Shown: positions 27,674-35,951 of the stretch, piece after piece
Layout of the letters: every line of letters starts with the position of its first letter
Numbering within the stretch: position 1 is the first letter of the stretch
Source of the DNA: Pantoea sp. BAV 3049
Lineage (GTDB): Bacteria > Pseudomonadota > Gammaproteobacteria > Enterobacterales > Enterobacteriaceae
NCBI RefSeq assembly: GCF_009765445.1
Contig: NZ_WHOY01000031.1
Coordinates: 142,978 to 206,977, forward strand
DNA: 64,000 bases
Reading direction: 5' to 3'
The notes under the pieces: generated by a model
Databases searched by the model: none
What the model was told of the DNA's origin: nothing
The model's input: the letters and a program-made list of their open reading frames with translations, nothing else
Made by a program: the position numbers and the translations under genes

Positions 27674-28284
27674 AAAGCGAAGTCTATTATAACAGAGTCA
27701 TCTGCATCGATACATTGCTGTCATTAAATGGCGTAATCCCCTCTCTGGCAGAATTTCAGCTAAAATTGGTTAATCTTATTGATCAATTCAGCAAAGAGCT
27801 TATTTCAGAGGGGCAGTGTGAACAGCTCAGTGATGATCTGTGCCATATCATTTGCAGCTACCTCGATAAGCACATCGCGCTTCGCCTGCATAGCAGCAAC
27901 ATTTCCTGGGAAAGAAACTTGCTGAGCCGTCATTTCTATGGCTATGACATAGAATTCGGCTCGCTGGCGGACAGAATCGGCCAGCTGTTAGAAAACAGCG
28001 ACGGAAAGATTTTCAATTACGCTTACCGGCTTCTCCCCTTGATCCTCAAGTCCCTTGGGGAAGACAAGAACATTGCTGCCCTGATACTACGCTATGCCCC
28101 TGAGCCTGTAGCAGAAGTATTGCCCGAGTCTGAAGAGGATAAAGCAGAAGAAATCCTTCTTTTTACCCCGGCAAAATCCCGCAGCTGCTGGGCTAATCCT
28201 GCCATCTGGCAGACAGGGATCATGCTGATCCTGCTGCTGCTGCTCTGGATTTATTGCAGCAAATATCTGGATGGTTTGTATTAA
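27667..28284 (+). CDS. Short DotU/TssL-like protein with C-terminal anchor
   Basis: The 205-residue protein starts at the ATG at 27667 (or GTG 27670), overlapping the glycosyltransferase stop at 27673. The N-terminal about 160 residues are helical and resemble the cytoplasmic DotU domain in layout (SLADRIGQLLENSDGK, YRLLPLILKSLG). A single C-terminal membrane segment (GIMLILLLLLWIYCSKYL) is followed by only a few residues. A complete TssL is already encoded at 6842-8212, so this is a second copy that lacks the periplasmic part. That part may be supplied by the OmpA-domain gene that follows directly. Confidence 0.72.
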   Translation: MVKSEVYYNRVICIDTLLSLNGVIPSLAEFQLKLVNLIDQFSKELISEGQCEQLSDDLCHIICSYLDKHIALRLHSSNISWERNLLSRHFYGYDIEFGSLADRIGQLLENSDGKIFNYAYRLLPLILKSLGEDKNIAALILRYAPEPVAEVLPESEEDKAEEILLFTPAKSRSCWANPAIWQTGIMLILLLLLWIYCSKYLDGLY

Positions 28285-29763
28285 ATGTTTGCTTCAACTC
28301 ACCCAATTAAGACTTCCGGCCCCCTTCTGACGCCACCGGAACAGGACAGAGCCATGGTTATTTTCATCATCGGTCCGTATGCCAGAAAATGGTTCCCTCA
28401 TCCCCAGCCCATCAGCGATCGGGCTGAAGATGAGCTGATACGCTGGATACTGGCTCCGGACGCTGAGGATTTGCACAAGCAACTGAATCGGGTTCGTAGC
28501 GCTAACCGGCAGACGGTTATCATGGCATTTTTCCCTTTTCTTCCGGACGGCCAGGAGAGCAGTGAGCTCACACTGACGCAAATAGCCGACTGGCAGGCCT
28601 CATTCAACGCGCTTCCTCTGGCGGAATCGCTTCCCTGCATTTTTGGCCTGTATGCACAGCTCAGCCAGGAACGCTCCGTGGAAGATCCCGATCGCGCCAT
28701 CTGGCTGGGGGGATTTGATGTTGCAGCCAGAAAAGAGACCACGCTCAGCAAAGAGTTTGTCGCCCTGAGCGAAATGCTCGGGCAACACAGCCAGCATGGC
28801 GACTACCACGCCATTCAGCGCTTTGCGATGGCAGATGCCCTGCAGTTATGGTTGCGCGAAACGGGCGTCATGAAGTCATTACAGGCGCTGTTCAACCAGA
28901 CCTCCCTGAAGCTGACCGGCGTACTGCTCTCTGACTATGGTGAAGGGTTTGTGCGGCATGGTGCCTGGGCAAACTGGATTGCCAGCCGGTTTGAAATCTA
29001 TCCCGGTCTGGCTTCCTCAATGGCCCTGCCCCAGATCCCTGATGTGCTCTATAAACCGGGCGTAATAACGATTATCAGAGAAGCAGAAAAGCCCCGCAAG
29101 AAAGTTTGCTGGCTACCCATTGCAGTGGCGTTACTGCTCGGCCTGACCCTCGCCGGGACGACCTGGTTCGAAGGGCAACATCTCCTGAAAGCCAAAAAAA
29201 GTCTCGAAGCATTCAATAATATTGACACTATTTATCTGCAACAAAAGCGGGATGCATTCGGCGTATTAGCACGGGAAAACGACAGCCTGAAAGGTTGTAC
29301 AGCCAGTAAATTTTTGCAGGCGTTGGGTCTCTCCAGATGCAATAGGATCCGGGCTGAAATCAGCAACACCATCAGCCTGTATGAAAGCTCACCGATTCTG
29401 TTCTCTTCCGGCCCGGTGGCTTTATTTTCCCTCAACAGCGCTGAGCTGGGTGAAGATAGCGATGAATCGTTAAAGGTTCTCCTGCCAGTGGTCGCCAATA
29501 ATCGTCAGACCACCTTTATGATCGTGGGCCATTCGGATAATACCGGCTCTCCGGAACTGAACATGCAGTTGTCAGAGAAGAGAGCAAAAGCTGTGCGTGA
29601 CTGGCTGGTAAAACATGCTGACGTACCGCTCACAAACTTTATGATTAAGGGAGCTGGAGACACCGCCCCTATAGCCAGTAATGAGACCGAAGAGGGTCGA
29701 AAACAAAACAGGCGAGTGGATCTTATCCCCATCCCTGCAAATCAACATACTAATGATGAGTAA
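28285..29763 (+). CDS. OmpA-domain T6SS accessory protein with one membrane segment
   Basis: The ATG directly follows the stop of the DotU-like gene. The 492-residue protein has a cytoplasmic part of about 270 residues with no motif that I can name, a membrane segment near 275-297 (VCWLPIAVALLLGLTLAG), a coiled linker, and a C-terminal OmpA-type peptidoglycan-binding domain (GHSDNTGSPELN, then GRKQNRRVDL). It probably anchors a T6SS subassembly to the cell wall, in addition to or instead of the OmpA domain of the main TssL. It could also pair with the preceding DotU-like protein as a split TssL. Confidence 0.82.
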   Translation: MFASTHPIKTSGPLLTPPEQDRAMVIFIIGPYARKWFPHPQPISDRAEDELIRWILAPDAEDLHKQLNRVRSANRQTVIMAFFPFLPDGQESSELTLTQIADWQASFNALPLAESLPCIFGLYAQLSQERSVEDPDRAIWLGGFDVAARKETTLSKEFVALSEMLGQHSQHGDYHAIQRFAMADALQLWLRETGVMKSLQALFNQTSLKLTGVLLSDYGEGFVRHGAWANWIASRFEIYPGLASSMALPQIPDVLYKPGVITIIREAEKPRKKVCWLPIAVALLLGLTLAGTTWFEGQHLLKAKKSLEAFNNIDTIYLQQKRDAFGVLARENDSLKGCTASKFLQALGLSRCNRIRAEISNTISLYESSPILFSSGPVALFSLNSAELGEDSDESLKVLLPVVANNRQTTFMIVGHSDNTGSPELNMQLSEKRAKAVRDWLVKHADVPLTNFMIKGAGDTAPIASNETEEGRKQNRRVDLIPIPANQHTNDE

Positions 29764-29769
29764 AGGACT

Positions 29770-30261
29770 ATGAGTAAAAATAAATCGACCTATATCATTT
29801 ACGAAGGATCACTGTTAACTGAAGCTCCGGTCTTTGACCAGAGTGTTAACGTACTGCGTTTTCGTGACCCTGAAGATTTTGAGTATACCATTCTGGTCAA
29901 CCGTGCATTTTTAGCAGAAGACCAGACTCTGGAAGAGTTTTGCGAAGCACAGATGACGTTTATGACCAACACCATGCCGGCATTTGCCGTTGAAGGTAAG
30001 CAGCTGAAAAGCGAAATTGGCCCGGCCAAACTCCCGGTGGTGCAGATAGCTAACCGTTTTTATCTTGATGGAAAATTGATGAAGCAGGTACAGACGATGG
30101 TGGCATTGCCCTATCATCCGGTAGTCAACAGTGGCAGAAATAATATTATTATTTTCACACTGAACGTCGAGAAAGAATTCACTGAATATCAGCGTAAACA
30201 TTACGTTCAGCTCATTAACAGCTTCGATCCTGAAGCCACCCCAATGAATATGAAACCATAA
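29770..30261 (+). CDS. Eag-type T6SS effector chaperone (DUF1795/DcrB family)
   Basis: This 163-residue protein matches the DUF1795/Eag family: YIIYEGSLLTEAP near the start, RDPEDFEYTILVNRA, and late VNSGRNNIIIFTLNVEKEFTEYQ. Eag proteins bind the N-terminal membrane helices of Rhs or other prePAAR effectors and load them on VgrG. Here no Rhs or prePAAR gene follows; the next gene is a convergent regulator. It would serve an effector encoded elsewhere. It starts six bases after the OmpA-domain gene and is the last gene of the plus arm. Confidence 0.88.
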   Translation: MSKNKSTYIIYEGSLLTEAPVFDQSVNVLRFRDPEDFEYTILVNRAFLAEDQTLEEFCEAQMTFMTNTMPAFAVEGKQLKSEIGPAKLPVVQIANRFYLDGKLMKQVQTMVALPYHPVVNSGRNNIIIFTLNVEKEFTEYQRKHYVQLINSFDPEATPMNMKP

Positions 30262-30277
30262 CTTGATCTTAAAAACG

Positions 30278-30305
30278 CAGGCCCGGAACATGTGTTCAGG
30301 GCCTG
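30278..30305. terminator. Terminator between convergent eag and luxR-type genes
   Basis: A hairpin with outer stem caggccc (30278-30284)/gggcctg (30299-30305) and inner stem gaaca/tgttc has a 2-base loop. On the minus strand it is followed by CGTTTTTAAG, a good T-run, so it ends the regulator transcript; on the plus strand it lacks a T-run but can still act on the T6SS arm. Confidence 0.8.
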
Positions 30306-30323
30306 AAGAAAGCTACAAAATAG

Positions 30324-30959
30324 TCAGAGACATAAAGTACTGCGGTCTTTATTACCACAATGCGCGATAAAAGAGGCATATTTGTAAAACTCAACCCGGT
30401 TAAGCATACCAAGTTTTCTGATGCTGTTCCGGCAATGTGTATTAATGGTTTTCTCTGAACGATTCAAGATCCTGGAGATATTGCCGATATTATGCCCCTT
30501 ACCAATCAGCAACAGGATTTTGCACTCGGTCAGAGAAAGTTGCATAAATTTTTTCAGCCCAATGGTTTTATGGTTTTCCGGGCTACTGAAAGAAGAGTAA
30601 TCCATGCTGGCTATCAACAGAATTTTTTCGAGCTTCCCCATAATTTCTGACAAATTATTCTGTCGACAACCAAAGGGTATATGGATTGTCGTTCTGTTAA
30701 GCTTGTTATTTTCACTCCGCCAGCGCCGGCACTCCTTATTCATCTGAATACTGACCATCGAATCGCGGATGATGATATTTTTTTCATTGCTGTCCTCCGC
30801 AGGTTCACCGACCAGAAAGCACAATGATGATTTACTCAACACGCTGTTGACTTCATTAATGAGGAGGCTAAGGCCAAAAGTATAATAGAAATTATCACTT
30901 TGCAATGATACTTTCACAATATCCTTACATTGATTATCAACATCGTTAAACATAACCAT
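30324..30959 (-). CDS. LuxR/RcsB-type HTH regulator
   Basis: The 211-residue protein has a C-terminal LuxR-type helix-turn-helix: LSLTECKILLLIGKGHNIGN, ISRILNRSEKTINTHCRNSI, then RKLGMLNRVEFYKYASF. The N-terminal about 140 residues lack a conserved receiver Asp pattern that I can identify, as in orphan regulators of fimbriae (FimW, BglJ-like). It probably controls the neighbouring T6SS/fimbria arms; this is inference from position. The start ATG at 30959 has GGA seven bases upstream. It is preceded by a long AT-rich gap. Confidence 0.85.
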   Translation of the reverse strand: MVMFNDVDNQCKDIVKVSLQSDNFYYTFGLSLLINEVNSVLSKSSLCFLVGEPAEDSNEKNIIIRDSMVSIQMNKECRRWRSENNKLNRTTIHIPFGCRQNNLSEIMGKLEKILLIASMDYSSFSSPENHKTIGLKKFMQLSLTECKILLLIGKGHNIGNISRILNRSEKTINTHCRNSIRKLGMLNRVEFYKYASFIAHCGNKDRSTLCL

Positions 30960-31588
30960 TAAATTTTCCTTTTACCTGATGATCCCAGCCTGGGCAACCA
31001 TGGAGATAGCTCTGCATGGTGGTAAGCGACTCCATGAACCAGAGAGAAAAAGTCATCTCTCAGGAATAAGCGACAACACCTTTCCGTTTGTTAAGTAGAA
31101 AAATAGTGACGAAGGTAAAATCTCATTTTTTATGTTGAGTTGTTTTGCTGGCTTTGTAAAAAATTTGTTATATTATACTTTTCCAGTCAGAAGCTCAGTT
31201 GCAGATTATTAATAAAGTCAATTTAGATAACTCAGGAAAACAGATAACTATTATTTCCCATCACATTACCCGAAGTATTAATTTGACTTTCCTCCGCCTT
31301 AATACCTGACCAATAGTTTAGTAACAAAATTAACATTAACGTCCATGCTACCTTCCTGAAAAGGATGCTGTAAATAGTAAAAAATCTACATTTGACGCTT
31401 AAAACTTTAATGCATTAATAAAATTCAATGCATTTGACTTAGTTATCCATAACCAGTCAGGGTCCGAAAAAATACAATTACAGGTTATTTTATTATACTT
31501 CACCAGATAAATACCACATAAAGTCAAATTAAAGAAACGAAGAGCTAAGAAATCAGCTCTTCATTTATCCTTTTTATTCATCTCATGG
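30960..31588. other. AT-rich intergenic region upstream of the LuxR-type gene
   Basis: This 629-bp stretch has no credible gene. It is notably AT-rich compared with the flanks, as expected for H-NS-bound regulatory DNA of acquired loci. It contains a 12-bp palindrome ttaatgcattaa (31407-31418) and, 6 bases further on, tcaatgcatttga (31425-31437), which resembles the palindrome at 35889-35902. No promoter stands out. Confidence 0.4.
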
Positions 31589-32668
31589 TTATTTACCCCA
31601 GGTCGCTTCCAGCACGCGGATCCAGTTGCCATGGCAAATCTTTTCCAGCAGCGGCTTATCATAACCATGCTCTGCCAGCGCACTGACCAGCAACGGCAAG
31701 CCAGCGACATCTTTCATATCCGATGGCAACGTGGTGCCGTCAAAATCGGAACCAAATCCGACATTGTCTTCACCCAGTTTTTCCACCAGATAATCAACGT
31801 GACGAACAATCTCCAGCACCGTGGCATCCTCAGCCTTCCTGCCATCGGAGCACAGGAAACTGGTGCCGAAATTCACCCCAACAAACCCATTAGTTTCACG
31901 GATGGCAGCCAGCTGGCGACCGGTGAGATTGCGCGATTGAGGGCAGAGTATATGGGCATTGGAGTGGCTGGCAACCAGTGGCGCGTTGGAGATTTCAGCG
32001 GTCTGCCAGAAGCCTTTTTCATCCATATGCGACAGGTCTACCATGATACGTTTGTCGTTACAGGCACGAACCAGCCGCAGCCCCGCTTCTGTAAGACCGT
32101 TACCGATATCCGGTGAGGATGGAAAGCGGAACGGCACGCCATCGCCGAAAATGTTCGGACGGCTCCACAATGGTCCCAGCGTGCGCAGACCGGCAGCATA
32201 AAGCACGTCCAGTATCTCCAGCTCAGCATCCAGTGCCTCTGCGCCCTCAAGGTGCATCACCATCGCTATCGCATTATCGCGCATGCACTGGCGGATATCC
32301 GCCGCCGTCCTGCATATCTTCGCAGCACCCGCCGACTGTTGCTCAATCCGCAACAGAGTGGAGATCATCGACAGCGTGATTTCCAGCGCTTCCGCCCTGC
32401 CCGGGGTTGGTTCAATGCCGTCATGGTTTTCTTGCACTGCCGGCGAGGTTCTGGCCTCAAATCCAGTCGAAGGCACATAGGCCGCAAACAGGCCACCGGC
32501 AAAACCGCCCTGACGCATCCTGGGCAAATCCATCTGCCCTGCGGCTGGCCCATTGAGAAACACCGCTGCCGAATCGTTTTGGTTCGACAACCACAGACGC
32601 ATCAGGAGATCGTTATGACCATCAAATACAGGTATGGCGAAAGTATCAGAATGCAGGTGTTGAGACAT
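31589..32668 (-). CDS. Membrane-dipeptidase-type metallopeptidase (M19)
   Basis: The 359-residue protein belongs to the renal dipeptidase family: the H-x-D zinc pair in FDGHNDLLMR (His18, Asp20), MVMHLEGAEAL with the bridging Glu, MVDLSHMDEKGFW, and APLVASHSNAH with zinc His residues, then FGSDFDG. It hydrolyses dipeptides or related amide substrates; many bacterial members prefer D-residues or beta-aspartyl links. There is no signal peptide, so it is cytosolic. It is the last minus-strand gene after SurE (191 bases), so its link to the PTS operon is uncertain. Confidence 0.9.
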   Translation of the reverse strand: MSQHLHSDTFAIPVFDGHNDLLMRLWLSNQNDSAAVFLNGPAAGQMDLPRMRQGGFAGGLFAAYVPSTGFEARTSPAVQENHDGIEPTPGRAEALEITLSMISTLLRIEQQSAGAAKICRTAADIRQCMRDNAIAMVMHLEGAEALDAELEILDVLYAAGLRTLGPLWSRPNIFGDGVPFRFPSSPDIGNGLTEAGLRLVRACNDKRIMVDLSHMDEKGFWQTAEISNAPLVASHSNAHILCPQSRNLTGRQLAAIRETNGFVGVNFGTSFLCSDGRKAEDATVLEIVRHVDYLVEKLGEDNVGFGSDFDGTTLPSDMKDVAGLPLLVSALAEHGYDKPLLEKICHGNWIRVLEATWGK

Positions 32669-32859
32669 TGGAGGTCAGCTCTCGATCGGTTAGGGCAGAA
32701 CGGTCCTCTCATGACGCAGCTTGCACCACAAAAAGACAGCTTATTTGCCAGATAAAAAAAGCTTTTGTCCTCCACCAGTACCCGAGTGCACGACAGGCTG
32801 TCAAGGAAAAAGATCTATGCCCTGTTATTAATCCTTTTTATATCAGCCTGATGCAGAAA

Positions 32860-33687
32860 TTATGTCGGAGTAGTGAGGCTATCCAGCACCTGCGCAGAGT
32901 GGGCAGCAAAACACTGCATCCGGAGCTGTTCCTGCAGTTGCGCTTTCCCTTCCTGAGAAGTACGTTCAAAACTCAGGGGCGTCACGGAGATATAACCTTC
33001 CTGCACCGCTTCCAGCTCGCTGCCGGACATCTTTGGCAGCTCACCGTGTTCCACACGGATCCAGAAATACTCGTCGCCATACGGATCCGGCACTGGCGTG
33101 ACTTCCAGCCCGGTGACTTTTCCCATTCCCTGGCTGGTGACCTTCAGGCCCTTGACCCGATCGACCGCCACATCAGGGAAATTCACGTTCAGGCAGCACT
33201 CTTTCGGCAGCTGCAAATCCAGCAACTGCGAAATCGTCTCCAGCGCGTAACGTTCAGCCACCGACCAGTCGATCTTCGCATCCTGCTCTTTAACCTGACT
33301 GAGTGCGATTGAAGGAATTGCCAGCAGCGTGCCTGAAATCCCGGCCCCGACGGTGCCGGACAAAACCGTCTCAAAACCAATATTCGAACCGAGGTTAATA
33401 CCCGAGAGGATCAGGTCAGGTGGCGAACCGGCCATAATGTGCCGCAGCGCCACAGCCACGCAGTCCGCTGGCGTGCCATGCACCGCAAACTTCTGCGGAC
33501 CCTGCTGGGTGACCCTTACCGGCTCGCGCAGGCTGATTGAATTGGAGACGCCGCTGCGATCCGTGGCGGGCGCGACAATCCACACCTCTTCTGCCAGTTG
33601 CTTCGCCACTGATTCCAGCAGCACGATCCCTGGTGCATCCAGTCCGTCATCATTGGTCAACAGGACCCGATGAACTTTGTTTGCCAT
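32860..33687 (-). CDS. SurE-family 5'/3'-nucleotidase
   Basis: The 275-residue protein carries the SurE signatures: VLLTNDDGLDAPG with the acidic metal residues (Asp13, Asp14), VAPATDRSGVSNS, and DLILSGINLGSNIG. It is a metal-dependent phosphatase of nucleoside monophosphates. Enterobacterial surE normally sits with pcm, nlpD and rpoS; this copy is elsewhere, slightly longer, and next to HPr and an aldolase, so it is likely a second, sugar-operon-linked paralogue whose substrate could be a sugar phosphate. That substrate idea is inference. Confidence 0.9.
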   Translation of the reverse strand: MANKVHRVLLTNDDGLDAPGIVLLESVAKQLAEEVWIVAPATDRSGVSNSISLREPVRVTQQGPQKFAVHGTPADCVAVALRHIMAGSPPDLILSGINLGSNIGFETVLSGTVGAGISGTLLAIPSIALSQVKEQDAKIDWSVAERYALETISQLLDLQLPKECCLNVNFPDVAVDRVKGLKVTSQGMGKVTGLEVTPVPDPYGDEYFWIRVEHGELPKMSGSELEAVQEGYISVTPLSFERTSQEGKAQLQEQLRMQCFAAHSAQVLDSLTTPT

Positions 33688-33809
33688 CTTTCACTCCCGG
33701 GTAAATTTGAAGGCGAGAGCCGCCCTTTTAAACATAGAAGTTTTCCACAAATATTCGTCCATACAGAACACAAGGCTATCCGTGTGGTAATTGCGCAGAC
33801 AACCGAGTG

Positions 33810-34079
33810 TCAGGGATGTTCACCAAATGCGCTGGCAAACAACCCTTTCAGTTCCGCCATCGCATCCTGCTCATCCTGTCCTTCACAGATGAGCTCGATG
33901 CTGGAATGACCTTTTACCCCCGCGCCCAGTACGCTCATCATTCCTTTAATTTGCGTCTCTTTCCCGTCATGTATTAAAACCACTTTTGACTGATACTTCT
34001 TTACTGTTTTCGCTAATGTTGCTGCCGGACGCGCATGTAAACCAGTACTGTTTATTACCCGGATCTGTTCTTTAAGCAT
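33810..34079 (-). CDS. HPr-type PTS phosphocarrier
   Basis: The 89-residue protein has the HPr phosphorylation site: INSTGLHARPAATL with His15. The second region reads TQIKGMMSVLGAGV; the place of the regulatory Ser46 of Gram-positive HPr is Gly here. It is a dedicated copy, distinct from ptsH of the ptsHI-crr operon, and would pass phosphate from enzyme I to the IIA encoded at 40.2-40.7 kb. It follows the aldolase by 62 bases, which contain an inverted repeat. Confidence 0.92.
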   Translation of the reverse strand: MLKEQIRVINSTGLHARPAATLAKTVKKYQSKVVLIHDGKETQIKGMMSVLGAGVKGHSSIELICEGQDEQDAMAELKGLFASAFGEHP

Positions 34080-34089
34080 AGGAATACCC

Positions 34090-34110
34090 TTAAGATAAAA
34101 TGCATCTTAA
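34090..34110. other. Inverted repeat between aldolase and HPr genes
   Basis: A perfect 7-bp inverted repeat ttaagat/atcttaa with a 7-base centre (aaaatgc) lies directly upstream of the HPr ribosome-binding site. It may be a regulator site or a processing hairpin. No T-run follows. Confidence 0.45.
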
Positions 34111-34141
34111 TAGTTTAGTACAGTAAGTTTAAAAAAGAATT

Positions 34142-34981
34142 TTAATGAATATTGTTCATCATCATTATTTTACTGTAGACGTCATTTTCCACAGCCGATT
34201 TAGCCTGGGTCATCACCCCAGCTAAATTCGCTTCATTATTATTCCTGTTGTAAGCATGACCTACAGAGGAAATAAAAGCCTTCCGTAAATCACTGGCAAT
34301 GTTCACTTTCACTACGTTGTAATTCACAAAAGTTTGCAGCGTCTTTTCATCAATACCCGAGCCGCCATGAATAACCAGCGGGACAGGCGACAGTGAAGCG
34401 ATTTCCTGCAGCAACGGGATATCAATCCGCGGGATATCATCCAGACCGTGGACGTTACCGATGGAGATTGCCAGCATATGGCAGCCGGTCTCTTGCACGA
34501 AACGCTTCACTTTTTCCGGTTCGGTTTTGCAGTCCGCTTCACTGACATGGTCATCTTCTTTGCCGAGGATGGCACCCAGTTCAGCCTCGACAGGAACCCC
34601 ATAAGATTTACAGAAATCAACGGCTTGTTTTGTGAAGGCGATATTTTCTTCAAACGGTAAATCTGCGCCGTCAATCATCACGGAAGTAAAACCGGCCCGC
34701 ACGGCCTGCTTCACATCGTCAAAGGTTTTGCCGTGATCCAGATGCAGGCTCACCGGCACATCCATCATTTCCGCCCGACGCCGCACAATCTCATAGATAT
34801 AGTCGTAACCTGACAGTTTGGCATTGGTCGGTGCAATCTGGATAAAGTTTGGCAGTTTTGACCGCTCAATAGCATTCAGAATAGCAATGGTGGTTTCCAG
34901 ATTGGTGGTATTAAAAGCCCCGGCCATCACACCTTTATCCCGGATGCTTTCGAGCAAAATTTTACCGTTGACAAGTGGCAT
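34142..34981 (-). CDS. Class II ketose-bisphosphate aldolase (GatY/FbaA family)
   Basis: The 279-residue protein has the class II aldolase features: AGAFNTTNLETT near the start, SLHLDHGKTFDD with Asp and His zinc ligands, TSVMIDGADLPFEEN, VEAELGAILGKEDD, and PLVIHGGSGI. GatY, KbaY and AgaY cleave tagatose 1,6-bisphosphate; others act on fructose or sulfofructose phosphates. The substrate cannot be fixed from sequence. No GatZ-type partner is present. It follows the GntR regulator by two bases, so they are co-transcribed. Confidence 0.9.
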   Translation of the reverse strand: MPLVNGKILLESIRDKGVMAGAFNTTNLETTIAILNAIERSKLPNFIQIAPTNAKLSGYDYIYEIVRRRAEMMDVPVSLHLDHGKTFDDVKQAVRAGFTSVMIDGADLPFEENIAFTKQAVDFCKSYGVPVEAELGAILGKEDDHVSEADCKTEPEKVKRFVQETGCHMLAISIGNVHGLDDIPRIDIPLLQEIASLSPVPLVIHGGSGIDEKTLQTFVNYNVVKVNIASDLRKAFISSVGHAYNRNNNEANLAGVMTQAKSAVENDVYSKIMMMNNIH

Positions 34982-34983
34982 AG

Positions 34984-35730
34984 CTATTTTCTCTCTCTTC
35001 GTTGCAGGATCGTGCCGAGATAATATTTGTTGGACTTCAGCCAGACATTACCAAACTCGACGGGGAGGTTTTCTTCAAAAAACACCAGTTGCTCAAGGTG
35101 CAAAACTGGCGCATCTTCTTTCACTTCAAGATAATTCCCGCGCTCATTACCAATAATACGCGCGGCATAACGGCTTTCTGCGAAACCAATTTTTCTTTTC
35201 GACAGACGTTCAATCGTCGGGAACAAATTATTCTCGTTAAAGTTTACGTCCTTAATACCCGGGCATAACTTCATGTTGATACGATTTTCAATCAGCATCA
35301 CTTTTTCATCTTCCACGCTACGTAAGCGCTCCAGGTACAAAATGGGTTCGCCCACTTCAACCCTTAATTTAGACGCAACCTGTTTCGTGGCTGGTTCAAT
35401 TCTTGAAGTGACCACCTGGGTATTAAATTTCAGGTTCTGGCTTTCCAGTGATTCAGCAAAAGATAATAATCCCTCACCCAGTGAGTAAGAGATATTCTCA
35501 CTTTTAACAAAAGTCCCTTTTCCCTGAACCTGCACTAATAGCCCTTCATTCACCAACAGCGTCACGGCTTTTTTTACCGTTCCCCGGCTGACATTCAGGA
35601 TCTCCATCAGCTGATTTTCAGAAGGGATTCGGTCTCCCGTATCCAGCTCACCTTTATACACATTCTCACGGATCCATTCGGAGACCTGCAGGTACAAAGG
35701 AATTTCAGAATCTTTCAAAATGCTCGTCAT
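34984..35730 (-). CDS. GntR-family regulator with UTRA sensor domain
   Basis: The 248-residue protein has an N-terminal winged HTH of the GntR type (IPLYLQVSEWIRENVYKGEL, DRIPSENQLMEILNVSRGTV) and a C-terminal UTRA ligand-binding domain (PILYLERLRSVEDEKVMLIE, then RYAARIIGNERG). It probably represses the PTS and catabolic genes and is released by a phosphosugar. The best operator candidates are the palindromes at 40764-40797 upstream of IIA and at 35889-35902 upstream of its own gene. Confidence 0.92.
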   Translation of the reverse strand: MTSILKDSEIPLYLQVSEWIRENVYKGELDTGDRIPSENQLMEILNVSRGTVKKAVTLLVNEGLLVQVQGKGTFVKSENISYSLGEGLLSFAESLESQNLKFNTQVVTSRIEPATKQVASKLRVEVGEPILYLERLRSVEDEKVMLIENRINMKLCPGIKDVNFNENNLFPTIERLSKRKIGFAESRYAARIIGNERGNYLEVKEDAPVLHLEQLVFFEENLPVEFGNVWLKSNKYYLGTILQRRERK

Positions 35731-35888
35731 GGCTGTTTACTCTCATTCATTCAGGGGTCATCCCTGCCAGATTAACAAATTGGGTCAACATAGCGGTAAA
35801 GCCCCTGACAGACAAATGATCGTTACCACTCTGTGACCCTCACTTCAGTGTCTGGCACCCCGTGAAACAGGCTTCGGACAAAATTTAA

Positions 35889-35902
35889 TCAAATGCATTT
35901 GA
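35889..35902. promoter_or_regulatory. 14-bp palindrome upstream of gntR
   Basis: Tcaaatgcatttga is a perfect 14-bp palindrome in the 221-bp gap between the dehydrogenase and gntR, 159 bases before the gntR start. A near copy, tcaatgcatttga, occurs at 31425-31437 beyond the end of the cluster. It could be an operator for the encoded regulator or another factor. Confidence 0.4.
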
Positions 35903-35951
35903 GCAACAGCCAGCAGGATACGGAGTAATAAAATCCCTTTGGGTACGATGC

